A model generated the notes under the pieces. The model ran no database searches. It was not told the origin of the DNA and saw nothing but the letters and a program-made list of their open reading frames with translations. From Prostheceraeus crozeri (Eukaryota > Platyhelminthes > Polycladida > Euryleptidae): 64,000 nucleotides of DNA. Positions within the stretch are counted from its first letter, which is position 1. Every line of letters starts with the position of its first letter. The stretch spans positions 29,277 through 93,276 of the forward strand of contig CAJQUW010000942.1 of the NCBI GenBank assembly GCA_907163375.1. The letters are read 5' to 3'. The translations under genes were made by a program, and so were the position numbers. Shown here in pieces: positions 10,906-20,900 of this stretch.

Positions 10906-13280
10906 CCCCCCCCCCTCTGGACAGCTTGCTTCGATTTTGGCTTCCAGTGGACGGATTTTGTCGTGCGATAGCTCGTTTGAAAGCTAAGAGTGAGACGAAT
11001 TCAGTGAAAGAATCGGCTTGTTCCTATCTGTCTTCGTTTAGATGTGAGACGCCATTTAAGATTTTGGGACATTGGCGAAAAACGACAGAGTTAGAATTTG
11101 GGATGTTTTGGGCTGTAGCTTCAAAACGAACCATCGGATGGGAAAACGGATTTCAGATTCGGATTCAGCGTGAAATTCTGCATCTGTATGGTGAGTTTCA
11201 AGTCAATCGGAGAGAAAAAATTTTCAACATTTTTCGAAAAAACGACAGAGTTAGAATTTGGGACGTTTTGGTGTGTAGCACCCAAACGAAGCATCGGATG
11301 AGAAAACGGAGGCCAGATTCGGAATCTACGTGAAATTTTGGGTTAGGAAGGACGTTTCCAGCGAAATCGGAGAGAAAAAATTTTTCGCTGACGTCCCCCC
11401 CCCCTCTGGACAGCTTGCTTCGATTTTGGCTTCCAGTGGACGGATTTTGTCGTGCGATAGCTCGTTTGAAAGCTAAGAGTGAGACAAATTCAGTGAAAGA
11501 ATCGGCTTGTTCCTATCTGTCTTCGTTTAGATGTGAGACGCCATTTAAGATTTTGGGACATTGGCGAAAAACGACAGAGTTAGAATTTGGGATGTTTTGG
11601 GCTCTAGCTTCAAAACGAAGCATCGGATGGGAAAACGGATTTCAGATTCGGATTCAGCGTGAAATTCTGCATCTGTATGGTGAGTTTCAAGTCAATCGGA
11701 GAGAAAAAATTTTCAACATTTTTCGAAAAAACGACAGAGTTAGAATTTGGGACGTTTTGGTGTGTAGCACCCAAACGAAGCATCGGATGAGAAAACGGAG
11801 GCCAGATTCGGAATCTACGTGAAATTTTGGGTTAGGAAGGACGTTTCCAGCGAAATCGGAGAGAAAAAATTTTTCGCTGACGTCCCCCCCCCTTTGTTCT
11901 AACTTTGGTTCTAGTGGACGGATTTTGTTCGTTCGACTTGCATTGGAAAGAGGATGAAACACTGCTCGACCGCATTTTTCGTTGCGAGTCAATCGGAGCA
12001 GCCGTTCAAAAGTTAGAGCGGTTACAAGATTTTAGGTCGGAGCTCGCTTACCTGAAAAAATCCTAAGTGTCAGAGTGACTTTGTATGGGTAAAATTTTGA
12101 AAATTTTCCAAAGTGTGGAATTTCGACCTGGGACCGTCACCAAAACATTTTTCATCAAATTTTGAAATTTCACTGACGTCCCCCCCCCTTTGTTCTAACT
12201 TTGGTTCTAGTGGACGGATTTTGTTCGTTCGACTTGCATTGGAAAGAGGATGAAACACTGCTCGACCGCATTTTTCGTTGCGAGTCAATCGGAGCAGCCG
12301 TTCAAAAGTTAGAGCGGTTACAAGATTTTAGGTCGGAGCTCGCTTACCTGAAAAAATCCTAAGTGTCAGAGTGAGTTTGTATGGGTAAAATTTTGAAAAT
12401 TTTCCAAAGTGTGGAATTTCGACCTGGGACCGTCACCAAAACATTTTTCATCAAATTTTGAAATTTCACTGACGTCCCCCCCCCCTTTGTTCTAACTTTG
12501 GTTCTAGTGGACGGATTTTGTTCGTTCGACTTGCATTGGAAAGAGGATGAAACACTGCTCGACCGCATTTTTCGTTGCGAGTCAATCGGAGCAGCCGTTC
12601 AAAAGTTAGAGCGGTTACAAGATTTTAGGTCGGAGCTCGCTTACCTGAAAAAATCCTAAGTGTCAGAGTGAGTTTGTATGGGAAAAATTTTGAAAATTTT
12701 CCAAAGTGTAGAATTTCGACCTGGGACCGTCACCAAAACATTTTTCATCAAATTTTGAAATTTCACTGACGTCCCCCCCCCTCTGGACAGCTTGCTTCGA
12801 TTTTGGCTTCCAGTGGACGGATTTTGTCGTGCGATAGCTCGTTTGAAAGCTAAGAGTGAGACAAATTCAGTGAAAGAATCGGCTTGTTCCTATCTGTCTT
12901 CGTTTAGATGTGAGATGCCATTTAAGATTTTGGGACATTGGCGAAAAACGACAGAGTTAGAATTTGGGACGTTTTGGGCTCTAGCTTCAAAACGAAGCAT
13001 CGGATGGGAAAACGGATTTCAGATTTGGAATCAGCGTCAGATTCTTTATCTGTATGGTGAGTTTCATGTCAATCGGAGAGTTTCAAGTCATCAGCGAGAA
13101 AAATTTTCAACATTTTTCGGAAAAACGACAGAGTTAGAATTTTTGCGATGGCTGCCTACTGTAGAGCCAAAACGAAGCATCGGATGGGAAAACGGAGGCC
13201 AGATTCGGATTCAGCGTCAAATTCTACATGGAAATGGTGTATTTCCAGCTCAATCGGAGCACTAGAACCGGAGATAGACG
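10906..13280 (+). repeat. C-tract satellite units
   Basis: Each unit opens with GACGT followed by 9-10 C. Two units of 489 bp (from 10906 and 11395) are followed by three of about 296 bp (from 11884, 12180 and 12476) and a variant long unit from 12773. Two more C runs lie outside, near 10422 and 10501. The long units contain repeated ORFs of 135-157 codons, but these repeat with the satellite and resemble no protein family, so I do not call them genes. C runs of this length, with G runs on the other strand, could form quadruplex or i-motif structures. Confidence 0.85.
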
Positions 13281-13334
13281 GGATTTTTAGTGTTTGGATG
13301 ATGGGTATTACGTCATCAGCTGATCGCCACACAC

Positions 13335-13342
13335 TATATAAG
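13335..13342 (+). promoter_or_regulatory. TATA box of an inward arm promoter
   Basis: TATATAAG is followed about 30 bp later by a possible start region and at 13391 by a donor-like AGAG|GTAGGT. The layout copies the polymerase promoter at 17467, so this likely drives an inward RNA through the structured domains. The right-arm mirror lies at 29906-29913 on the minus strand. Confidence 0.5.
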
Positions 13343-13827
13343 CTGGGAACCGACGGAGACTTGTCATTTAGAGGAGAACGATTGTCAGAGGTAGGTCGTC
13401 TCTCTGAGCTCCGATGATAGCTTCGGACATTCCAAATTCCAAGTTTCTGTAAGAAACCGACTTAGAAAATTTCATTGCTGATATCAGCTAAGCCGTCAGA
13501 CTTAGAGGTTCGCCAGGAGATGGCCTTCGTCTCCAGGCCATAAAAGACTCCAAAACTTTAAAGGCTCGTAACTTTGCTTCTACAAGTCCGTTTGACTTGA
13601 TTCAAAAAAGGTTCGGTCGCTATTGACCTGCCCTAAGTGATGGACTACTTATAAAATTTCATAAGTAGTGCTAAAAAGTTGAAAATTTTAAATTCACTAG
13701 TTTTGGAGGTTTTCTGGGGTTTTCGACCCTGCTGAAGTCAATGAAAGCATTTTTAATGATGTCTGAGCCAGTCTTCTCATGGTATAAGCGGCTTTTCACT
13801 GAAAGCGAGCAAGACACGGAGAGTTTT

Positions 13828-14035
13828 GCTGTAATATTCCACTGACAGGGTGTTCCTTCGGGACGGCGGACGATGCCGTAGTGATAAGTGTGGCAAGGGA
13901 ATGTGTCATATTTAAGACCGTAACCGCTGGGACAACTCATGTCTCATGTTGGGCATTTGACACAGCTCTCAACGTAGCACTTTGAACGCCAATCGGTTGA
14001 GTCTTAGCTATCTTGTCATGGGTGGCCTCTAAACA
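13828..14035 (+). ncRNA. Structured RNA domain, copy X2
   Basis: One of four diverged copies of a domain of about 205 nt. All share the order TGTAATA block, GTTCC...GG hairpin, GGCGG...CCGT hairpin, CATGTTGGGC-like block, and CTCAACGTA or CTCAACGTG block. In this copy the first hairpin has a C(UUCG)G loop, an extra-stable tetraloop on the plus strand. The second is ACGGCGG with GCCGT. A GGGAC/GUCUC hairpin replaces the GAGC/GCUC hairpin of copy X1. The sense strand is inferred from the UUCG loop and the orientation of the nearby ribozymes. The function is unknown. The right-arm mirror lies at 29213-29420. Confidence 0.55.
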
Positions 14036-14500
14036 TCTCCATTGCAAAACGCTGGTGAATCAAGCTCTCTACGGCTTGCTATCAAGTAGATCAAAGCAAT
14101 AACTTGGGATGTTTCCTCAAGGTTTTCAAGTATGCTGAGTTCAAATCTGCTATCAGATTTCAAATTTAACTAAGACTAAGGCAGCTTTGAGGGGTTAGAT
14201 CCCAGCTACTGTTCACTACCTTTGACTCGGCGTTGCTGTTACCACTTCGGGGCAGTGACAATGATGTCTTCAGCTGTAAAGAGCGGGTATCGGGGAAGAT
14301 CTCTCACTTCCCTAGTGATCAGTACAAGGCCTTCGGGCTGTCGACGGGATCGAGTGCCACTCACTACACTCAAATCTATCATTCCTCACTAAGTGTAAAT
14401 TACTGACTATACATTTGTCCTGCTATCAGGTTATTTTTGACTTGCTATCTAGTTGAATAGTCTCTTGCTATCAAGAGATTCACTTCTACTCATAAAGCAC
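14036..14500 (+). ncRNA. Hairpin cluster with constant CTAT loops
   Basis: Several hairpins share the form N(n)G-CTAT-CN(n) with different stems: CTTG/CAAG (14075-14086), AATCTG/CAGATT (14144-14159), CCTG/CAGG (14419-14430) and TCTCTTG/CAAGAGA (14461-14478). Changed stems with a kept loop point to selection on RNA or single-strand structure. Other UUCG-closed hairpins occur near 14260-14290 and 14325-14340. No family is recognised. Confidence 0.5.
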
Positions 14501-14506
14501 ATCATC

Positions 14507-14712
14507 GCTGTAATACCTCCTTTGCTCGAGCGTTCCTTCGGGACGGCGGGTACTGCCGTAGAGGGATTGTGTTGCACGGGTTGTTCGTCGTTTGTTAGAC
14601 CGAAACCTCTGAGCCGTTGCTCATGTTGGGCGTTCGACTTCATACTCAACGTGACGCTTTCTTTCGCCAGGTCAGAGTACTTCAGCCATTCGACAAAGGT
14701 TAGTCTTTATGA
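14507..14712 (+). ncRNA. Structured RNA domain, copy X1
   Basis: Second copy of the domain. It has the C(UUCG)G hairpin and the CGGC/GCCG hairpin. An AGAGG/CCTCT pairing encloses the middle, followed by GAGC-CGTT-GCTC and a CATGTTGGGC ... CTCAACGTG pairing (GTTG with CAAC). It lies downstream of the CTAT-loop hairpins, as does the polymerase-intron copy at 17620. The right-arm mirror lies at 28536-28741. Confidence 0.55.
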
Positions 14713-14859
14713 TATGGAGTAGAGTGAAATGTAATTCATTAGATGTCCCTTCAATGATTGCTCCCATGATAAACGTTGATGAGACAAATGAAATGATTCT
14801 CATCTTCCCTTTTCAATGATTGAAATCTACTAACACACTACCGTATAATCGGCCACTAT

Positions 14860-14929
14860 GGGGCAAGACATGATAGAGCCTTCAATGCGCTTTGCCCTGG
14901 GCAGTCTTTAGACTGGCGAATACTATCAT
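14860..14929 (+). ncRNA. HDV-like self-cleaving ribozyme A, left arm
   Basis: All parts of the hepatitis-delta fold are present in order. P1 is GGGGCAA (14860-14866) with TTGCCCT (14892-14898), opening with the usual G-U pair. P2 is ATGATAG (14870-14876) with CTATCAT (14923-14929). P3 is AGC/GCT. P1.1 can form from CC in L3 and GG at 14899-14900. P4 is CAGTC-TTTA-GACTG (14902-14915). J4/2 is GCGAATA, with the expected catalytic C at 14917. The stretches CTGGGCA and GGCGAAT match HDV itself. Predicted cleavage is just 5' of G14860. Confidence 0.92.
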
Positions 14930-14980
14930 TAAGTTGAATCTGCTATCAGTCAACTTGAACGTTGCGTCGCATTAGAGGGG

Positions 14981-14988
14981 TATATAAA
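14981..14988 (+). promoter_or_regulatory. TATA box of the 88-codon ORF
   Basis: TATATAAA lies 26 bp upstream of the ATG at 15015, so the transcript leader would be very short. It starts 51 bp after ribozyme A. The right-arm mirror lies at 28260-28267 on the minus strand. Confidence 0.55.
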
Positions 14989-15014
14989 CCACTGCCTCTC
15001 ATTCCATTTCAATC

Positions 15015-15281
15015 ATGCAGACGCCGAACAGTCAAGTCAGCTCTCCTCGCGGACCGCAGTTAAGGCCGCGAAATTTATTTGAGGAGTTTGTCAGGCTAGA
15101 GGAGCAAGACAGAGTTTTTAATAATCTTGCTCGGATTGGCAATCCGATGACAGCAACTGCTGTCAATCCAACGGAATGGCGCTACATTCCACTTTTTAGC
15201 CATGTACCAGTTAGTGTGGAAGTCGACAGTGTTACCAAAGAGAGAGTCAAAGACTCTCTCAGTAGAATTGGTAGGGTGTAA
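15015..15281 (+). CDS. Small 88-aa protein of the PolB element arm, unknown function
   Basis: A TATA-driven ORF lies between the two HDV-like ribozymes. The product is hydrophilic, has no signal peptide or membrane segment, and contains the charged stretch LFEEFVRLEEQDRVFNNLARI and the tail VTKERVKDSLSRIGRV. I recognise no family. It could also be the first exon of a longer gene, since a donor-like GGTAGGG lies near its end. Ribozyme B would cut 50 nt after the stop codon, inside the 3' UTR. An identical copy sits in the right arm. That identity could reflect arm conversion, so it is not by itself proof of selection. Confidence 0.55.
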   Translation: MQTPNSQVSSPRGPQLRPRNLFEEFVRLEEQDRVFNNLARIGNPMTATAVNPTEWRYIPLFSHVPVSVEVDSVTKERVKDSLSRIGRV

Positions 15282-15331
15282 GATGACATTACTCCCGAGA
15301 ACGAACCATCGGCTCTCTTAAGGACCACCAT

Positions 15332-15400
15332 GGGGCAAGACATGATAGAACCTCCTCGCGGTTTGCCCTGGGCAGTCTTCGGACTGGCGAATACTATCAT
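15332..15400 (+). ncRNA. HDV-like self-cleaving ribozyme B, left arm
   Basis: Same fold as ribozyme A with changes that keep pairing. P1 is 15332-15338 with 15363-15369. P2 is 15342-15348 with 15394-15400. P3 is ACC/GGT instead of AGC/GCT, a compensatory double change. L3 is TCCTCGC, the same as in HDV. P4 is CAGTC/GACTG closed by TTCG instead of TTTA. The catalytic C is at 15388 within GCGAATA. It lies in the 3' UTR of the 88-codon ORF. Like A, it is followed by a shared hairpin (GTTGAATCTG...CAGTCAAC). Confidence 0.93.
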
Positions 15401-15448
15401 TAAGTTGAATCTGCTATCAGTCAACTTGAACGTTGCAAATGAAGTTCG

Positions 15449-15650
15449 GTGTAATACTTCCTTTCGACGGGCGTTCCTGTAAAGGGCGGCGGTGAAACCC
15501 GTAGCTATGTATACCGCAAGGGACATTTGGCAATGGTCAATCTTGTTAAACCTCTCTGCGTCATGTTTGCAAGTGATTGCCTCTGTCTCAACGTAGTATG
15601 CATTCGCGCCAGGGCGACATTTAGCCAACTGTCGAAGGTTGCCTAAAACT
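15449..15650 (+). ncRNA. Structured RNA domain, copy X3
   Basis: Third and most diverged copy. It keeps GTGTAATACTTCC, a GTTCC hairpin whose loop is TGTAAA instead of TTCG, the GGCGG...CCCGT element, ATGTTTGC and CTCAACGTAG. It follows ribozyme B directly. The right-arm mirror lies at 27598-27799. Confidence 0.5.
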
Positions 15651-15894
15651 TTCCATTGCATACGTTATGAGAACCATGAGTTCTACCTGTCTCTATCAAT
15701 GAGACGAATTGATGAATGGAATGAAATGGGAGGACACTCACGCGCCACACGCAACATAACACACTTCTCTCTTTCGTAGTCTAACAAGCTCTTTACACAT
15801 GGATCGCAGTCGATTGCTATCCCTGTATCAGAAGTGTAAGCTATCTTAATTTTATTTGACACTATTTCATCTATCATCATCGCCCATATGAAAT

Positions 15895-17245
15895 GTTTTA
15901 AGATTTACAAGTTAGAAATAAAGTTTCAATAGTGTATGCGTTAGAAATAAAGGTGTAACTGTTTGTAAAAATAAGATCGCAAGATTTACTAGTTTACAAG
16001 TTAGACTAAGTGTAAATTAAAAATAAAATTATAACTGTTTCAAGAGTTTACAAGTTAGAAATTAAGTTTTAGCTGTTTGTATATCAAAATAAAGTTTCAA
16101 GAGTTTACAAGTTAGAAATAAAGTTTCAATAGTGTATATGTTAGAAATAAAGGTGCAACTGTTTGTAAAAATAAGATCGCAAGATTTACTAGTTTACAAG
16201 TTAGACTAAGTGTAAATTAAAAATAAATTATAACTGTTCACGTGTTAAAGCGTTGATGCAACGATGAACAATTAATAAGCTGAAAAGTTTTAGATTCACT
16301 TTAACATTATCATATGTTTACAGATAGAAATGTATTACAGCAAAGCTACTTCATGAGTTAGTTTGCCAGGAGTGTATCATCTCAAACTTTTACTCCGACT
16401 GTGGAACATTGATTTCCATGATGAAGATTTAAATAGTTAGATTCGATGGCGAACAAGATTTACTAGTTTACAAGTTGGACAAAGTGTTCTACTATTTGTA
16501 AATGAAAGATATCATTTCAACAGTTTACCAGTTAGAAATAAAGTTTCAACAGTCTACAAGTTAAAAATAAAATTATAACTGTTTCAAGAGTTTACAAGTT
16601 AGAAATTAATTTTTAATGGTGTATACGTTAGAAATAAAGTTTTAGCTGTTTGTATATCAAAATGAAGTTTCAAGAGTTTACCAGTTAGAAATAAAATGAA
16701 GGTTCACCAGTTTACAAGTTAAGAATAAAGTTCTATCTGTTTGTATGTTAGAAATAAAACAAAGTTTCAACCGTTTACAAGTTAAAATAAAGTTTTATCT
16801 GTTTGTATGTTAGAAATAAAACATAGTTTCAACCGTTAACAAGTTAAAAATAAGGTTTCAATAGTTTGCGAGTTAAGAATGAAGTTTCAATAGTGTGTGT
16901 ATATTAAGAATAAAGTTTTATCTGTTTGTATGTTATAAATAAAATGAAGCTTCACCAGTTTACAAGTTAAGAATAAAGTTCTATCTGCTTGTATGTTAGA
17001 AATAAAACAAAGTTTCAACCGTTAACAAGTTAAAAATAAAGTTTCAATAGTTTACAAGTTAAGAATAAAGCTTCAATGGTGTATACGTTAGAAATAAAGT
17101 TTTAGCTGTTTGTATATCAAAATAAAGTTTCAAGAGTTTACAAATTAGAAATAAAGTTTCAATAGTGTATATGTTAGAAATAAAGGTGTGACTGTTATTA
17201 AAAAATAAGATCGCAAGATTTACTAGTTTACAAGTTAGACTAAGT
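15895..17245 (+). repeat. AT-rich minisatellite, left
   Basis: Alternating units of about 22-25 bp, such as GTTTACAAGTTAGAAATAAA and CTGTTTGTATGTTAGAAATA, form an array of about 1.35 kb. It is interrupted near 16245-16440 by unique sequence that is mirrored in the right arm near 26800-27010. Confidence 0.85.
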
Positions 17246-17466
17246 GTATGAGTAAGCTCTGAATACATAAGATATAGTAAAATCATCAACGAATAAATCA
17301 TATCGCAATAGGAATGTACATTGACAGATTCAAATAGATGCTCATACGTTCATAAAAGAGAGTTTGTGACATCAGCATTAATTGGAAGTGCGTGAGCGCA
17401 CTGGAAACTCCTGATCGTCTTGTGATTGGACGAGACGTCTCATCCATTCACCGCTTAGGAAAATCT

Positions 17467-17474
17467 TATAAAAG
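17467..17474 (+). promoter_or_regulatory. TATA box of the PolB gene
   Basis: TATAAAAG is followed at 17516 by a consensus splice donor (ATAAG|GTGAGT). A matching acceptor (CCTTTTCAG) ends at 17925, 44 bp before the ATG. This predicts a 5' UTR intron from 17516 to 17925. Confidence 0.6.
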
Positions 17475-17532
17475 GTAGTGCACCAGCTCTACTCTTCACA
17501 TTTATCTTTCATAAGGTGAGTGTTGGTGAGCT

Positions 17533-17820
17533 CCCGCTATCAGGTTGTTTTGACTTGCTATCAAGTTGAATAGTCTCTTGCTATCAAGAGTTTCACTTCT
17601 GCTCATAAAGCATATCATCGCTGTAATACTTCCTTTGCTCGAGCGTTCCTTCGGGACGGCGGGTACTGCCGTAGAGGGATTGCGTTGCACGGGTTGTTTG
17701 TCGTTTGTTAGACCGAAACCTCTGAGCTGTTGCTCATGTTGGGCGTTCGACTTCATACTCAACGTGACACTTTCTCTCGTCAGGTCAGAGTACTTTAGCC
17801 ATTCGACAAGGGTTAGTCTT
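17533..17820 (+). ncRNA. Structured RNA domain X1' in the PolB 5' UTR intron
   Basis: Three CTAT-loop hairpins (17533-17544, 17553-17566, 17574-17590) are followed by a fourth copy of the structured domain (17620-17820). It is close in sequence to arm copy X1 and keeps the UUCG hairpin, CGGC/GCCG, GAGCTGTTGCTC and CTCAACGTG. This copy lies outside the palindrome and inside the predicted 5' UTR intron, so it would be carried in the excised intron. Confidence 0.55.
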
Positions 17821-17969
17821 TATGGTATGGAGCATTTCGAAGTGTTGATTGACTCATGTTCATTGAATGACTATTCACATGATCATCATAGGTAAAATGA
17901 AATAAATCTTACGTATCCTTTTCAGTGAATTTGCCTTCAACGTCGAATCTAACTACTTTAATCTTCGAT

Positions 17970-20900
17970 ATGGATACGAGTATCACGAGAAAAATTGAAT
18001 CTTATCGCGTCTCTGCCAAGATGGAGGAAACTCTCATTGAGCAATGTAAGTTTTTGTGTGATGGGGCAAGGATGCAGGTTGTGCTAATAAAACTCTTGAA
18101 CTAACATCATTCGGTTACCATGTGTGTTGAGCATAGGAATTAATTTTCATAAACCTTTGAATAACATCAAGAATGTAAGAATCATATCCTTACTAATTTT
18201 CAACAAAAGACCCTTAACGTCTTTTTACTCCGCGATTTTCAAAAGCGAAGCTCATTTCTAAAATTTATAATGCACTCTAATATCTCCCTCCCTTTTTCAG
18301 TACAGCAGCGCATCATGAAGAGAGAACCTATTCCTGAAGGGGCACTTGGTCGAGCCTATGAACGACTGGGAATATGTAAGTATCTTAATGAATGAATGCT
18401 GTCATGTGTTCTGTATCATCATGGCTGATAGCATGCATTCTATCATTCATCAATCTCATCTCTTTTCCACTCTACAGTTTTGGCAAGGCAGGAGAAGTGG
18501 GAGGAAGTCGCGAGGCGGAAATATGATGACGATTTTCCGACCCTACCCTCTCGCCCATCTACCTCAGCTCCACCATCTGAGCAGCCATCCACCTCGGGCA
18601 TGGTCATCGCCCAACCTCCACCACCACCCATACCTGCTCCTCGTCGCCGCATCCCTCCAACACCCAAGCCGCGGACTCTTCCACCCTCGGCTCGCATCCC
18701 CCTTCTACCTCCTCTTGAACCATCGGTGATGGTGGAAGTAGATTCTCTTGATGGTAAGTTACAGTGATGGTAAAGGGGGACAAGGACTTAAACAAAACGC
18801 ACGCCACACTTGGAATTGAATAGTCATGTTACTGATCGCTTTCCTTCCTTTTCTCAACAGATCTCGCAACGGTATTTCTGGGCGACAACGTTCCTAACCG
18901 CCCCGCCAACTCTCACATACCACCACCGGCAACAGCAGGCGACTTCCCTCCCATCTCCAACAAGTCGCTAGAAATGGAGATCGAGGTGTGCGACCACACC
19001 ATTAAAATGGTAGGTTGAAGATTTCCTCACTCATCTCCCTCGAACGTTTGGCTAATAGCATCTTCCTCAATTTCAGGCATCGACTTCATCACCAAAGCCC
19101 TCCTTTCTCAAGGAAAGTTTACAGCTATTGAGTGAAGGTAAGTTGTAACAAAACACTAAGACTTTAATAGAGATGATAGAATGATTTCTCTTTTAGGTGA
19201 TGCTAGTTCCAGCTCAACACTATCGCGGGAAGGCGACGAGCGGGAATGTGCTGACTGTGGGCACATCTTCACGAGGAAACGCGATCTGCTCCGACACATC
19301 AGACAACGTGTGTGTCAACCCAAGTCGCCATCAATCTCCCGAGGTGAGGATGACTCTATTGAACACGTCTCCTTTACTTGCGACTTCTGCATTCAATCAT
19401 TTGAGTCACATTTTGAATTATCTTCACATAGACTTCGACATACACACACGAACGATACCTACACCAACGGTACCTCCTCTATCCGACTCTCTGAAATATC
19501 AATGAACAATTTAGTGAGGAACTACCAGATGGACTCCTCAGAAACCATTGCTAACTTTGAGGAATGGTTTCATCAAAATTCATCCTTGATAGATGCGCTC
19601 TTTAGAAATTTAGACAACTTTAGAATAAAAGCGCTCATCTACTTAAAAATAAAATATGTAAAAATCGATCATCATACTGGTCAAATAGTAGAGCGGTTGG
19701 AGTTTCACATACCCTCCTCTCCTGCTACAGAAGTAATCGATGAAGATTCTTGGTTAAATTTTCATATTCAAGGACTAAAACTAAATATAGTTAAATTCAA
19801 CGAACGCGATAGTGGCCTCATTTTTGATGGTATAGAATCTGCCAAGTTTAAAATCAATTTGCTAGAAAGTTATAGTGGGCGAGGCTCCTTCAATCTTCCA
19901 AAAATTTTAAAAGACAAAAAAGCAGTCATTTCTGTAGATTGCGAATCGCAATGTTTTAAGTATGCAGTGTTATCCATTCTCCACTACAATGATGTAAATG
20001 ATAATCGTTTCCGTAGAAGTAAGTATCAAGAGTGGGAAAATGAATTAAAGTTTGATGACTGCAATAGTGAAGACATGAAATTGAAAGATATAGAGAAATT
20101 TGAGAAATTAAATAAAATTAAGATAGTGGTTCACGTCTGGGAGAAAGGGTTAAAAGGCGTTAGGTATAACAACCGCCAAAGTAGCTATGATCGAGTTGTC
20201 AACCTTTTGCTAGTGTATGAGGACAATACTCAACAGTGGCATTACTGTGGTATTCCAAAAATTCATCGCCTTTACAACCATATACAAAAATCGATTAAAG
20301 GTGAACATTTCATATGCGACCGCTGCACACGACCATTTTGGTCGAAAAATAAATTTCTAAGTCATTATGAATGGTGCAAGCGGGGTAAACTACAAATAGA
20401 GCGCATGCCCAAAGATAAGGAGTTTTCATATAGAGAGAATGGTGATGAACTAAGTCCCCTGCGTGTCATCTATGCTGACATCGAATGCTATATCGATGAT
20501 ATCATCCACAAGCCAGCAGCCATTTCCTGCTATGAAGTATGGCATGATCACTTTAGGAGTAGGCAAAATAAAATGCGCGTCTGGCAAGGTGAGGATTGTA
20601 TTTACCAATTCCTACAATTCCTCGAACAGGCTGTAAAATTTCAACAAAAGTATGATGGTGAACTCTATCGCAGATCATTGCATATGACAGCAGATGATCA
20701 AGCAAAATTTGATAGCTGCAACGTTTGCCCCAAATGTAGGAAAACATTTGACGATGATAAGATTAAGAAAGTGCGCGACCATGATCACATCACTGGTAAA
20801 TTTAGAAACGCACTCTGTTCAAAATGTAATTTTTCACTTAGGATGAAGCGGCGTACATTACCCGTCATTTTCCATAATTTCAAGGGCTACGACAGCCATA

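Larger units (their letters stand above)
10387..17245 (+). repeat. Left inverted terminal arm of the PolB element
   Basis: This arm is the reverse complement of the right arm. From 12.8 to 15.9 kb paired left and right coordinates always add up to 43,248, so no indel separates them there. Toward the outer end the sum drops to about 43,090 because one satellite unit is about 158 bp longer on the left. The order inward is 22-bp repeats, C-tract satellites, promoter, structured RNAs, ribozyme A, small ORF, ribozyme B, structured RNA and AT-rich minisatellite. Confidence 0.9.

Noticed and set aside
10926-13265. ORFs of 135-157 codons repeated in the C-tract satellite
   Set aside because: They repeat with the satellite unit, open after C runs, differ by whole-unit rearrangements and resemble no protein; treated as chance frames.
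13490-13562. Minus-strand hairpin followed by TGGCGAAC, like the P4-J4/2 part of an HDV ribozyme
   Set aside because: No partner strands for P1 or P2 can be placed at the right distances, and it faces opposite to the real ribozymes.
15182-15661. 159-codon minus-strand ORF, mirrored at 27587-28066
   Set aside because: It runs antisense over ribozyme B, the X3 domain and the small ORF, and shows no family; most likely a shadow.
15895-17245. CRISPR-like regular repeats
   Set aside because: Units are alternating minisatellite motifs without unique spacers, in an animal genome.
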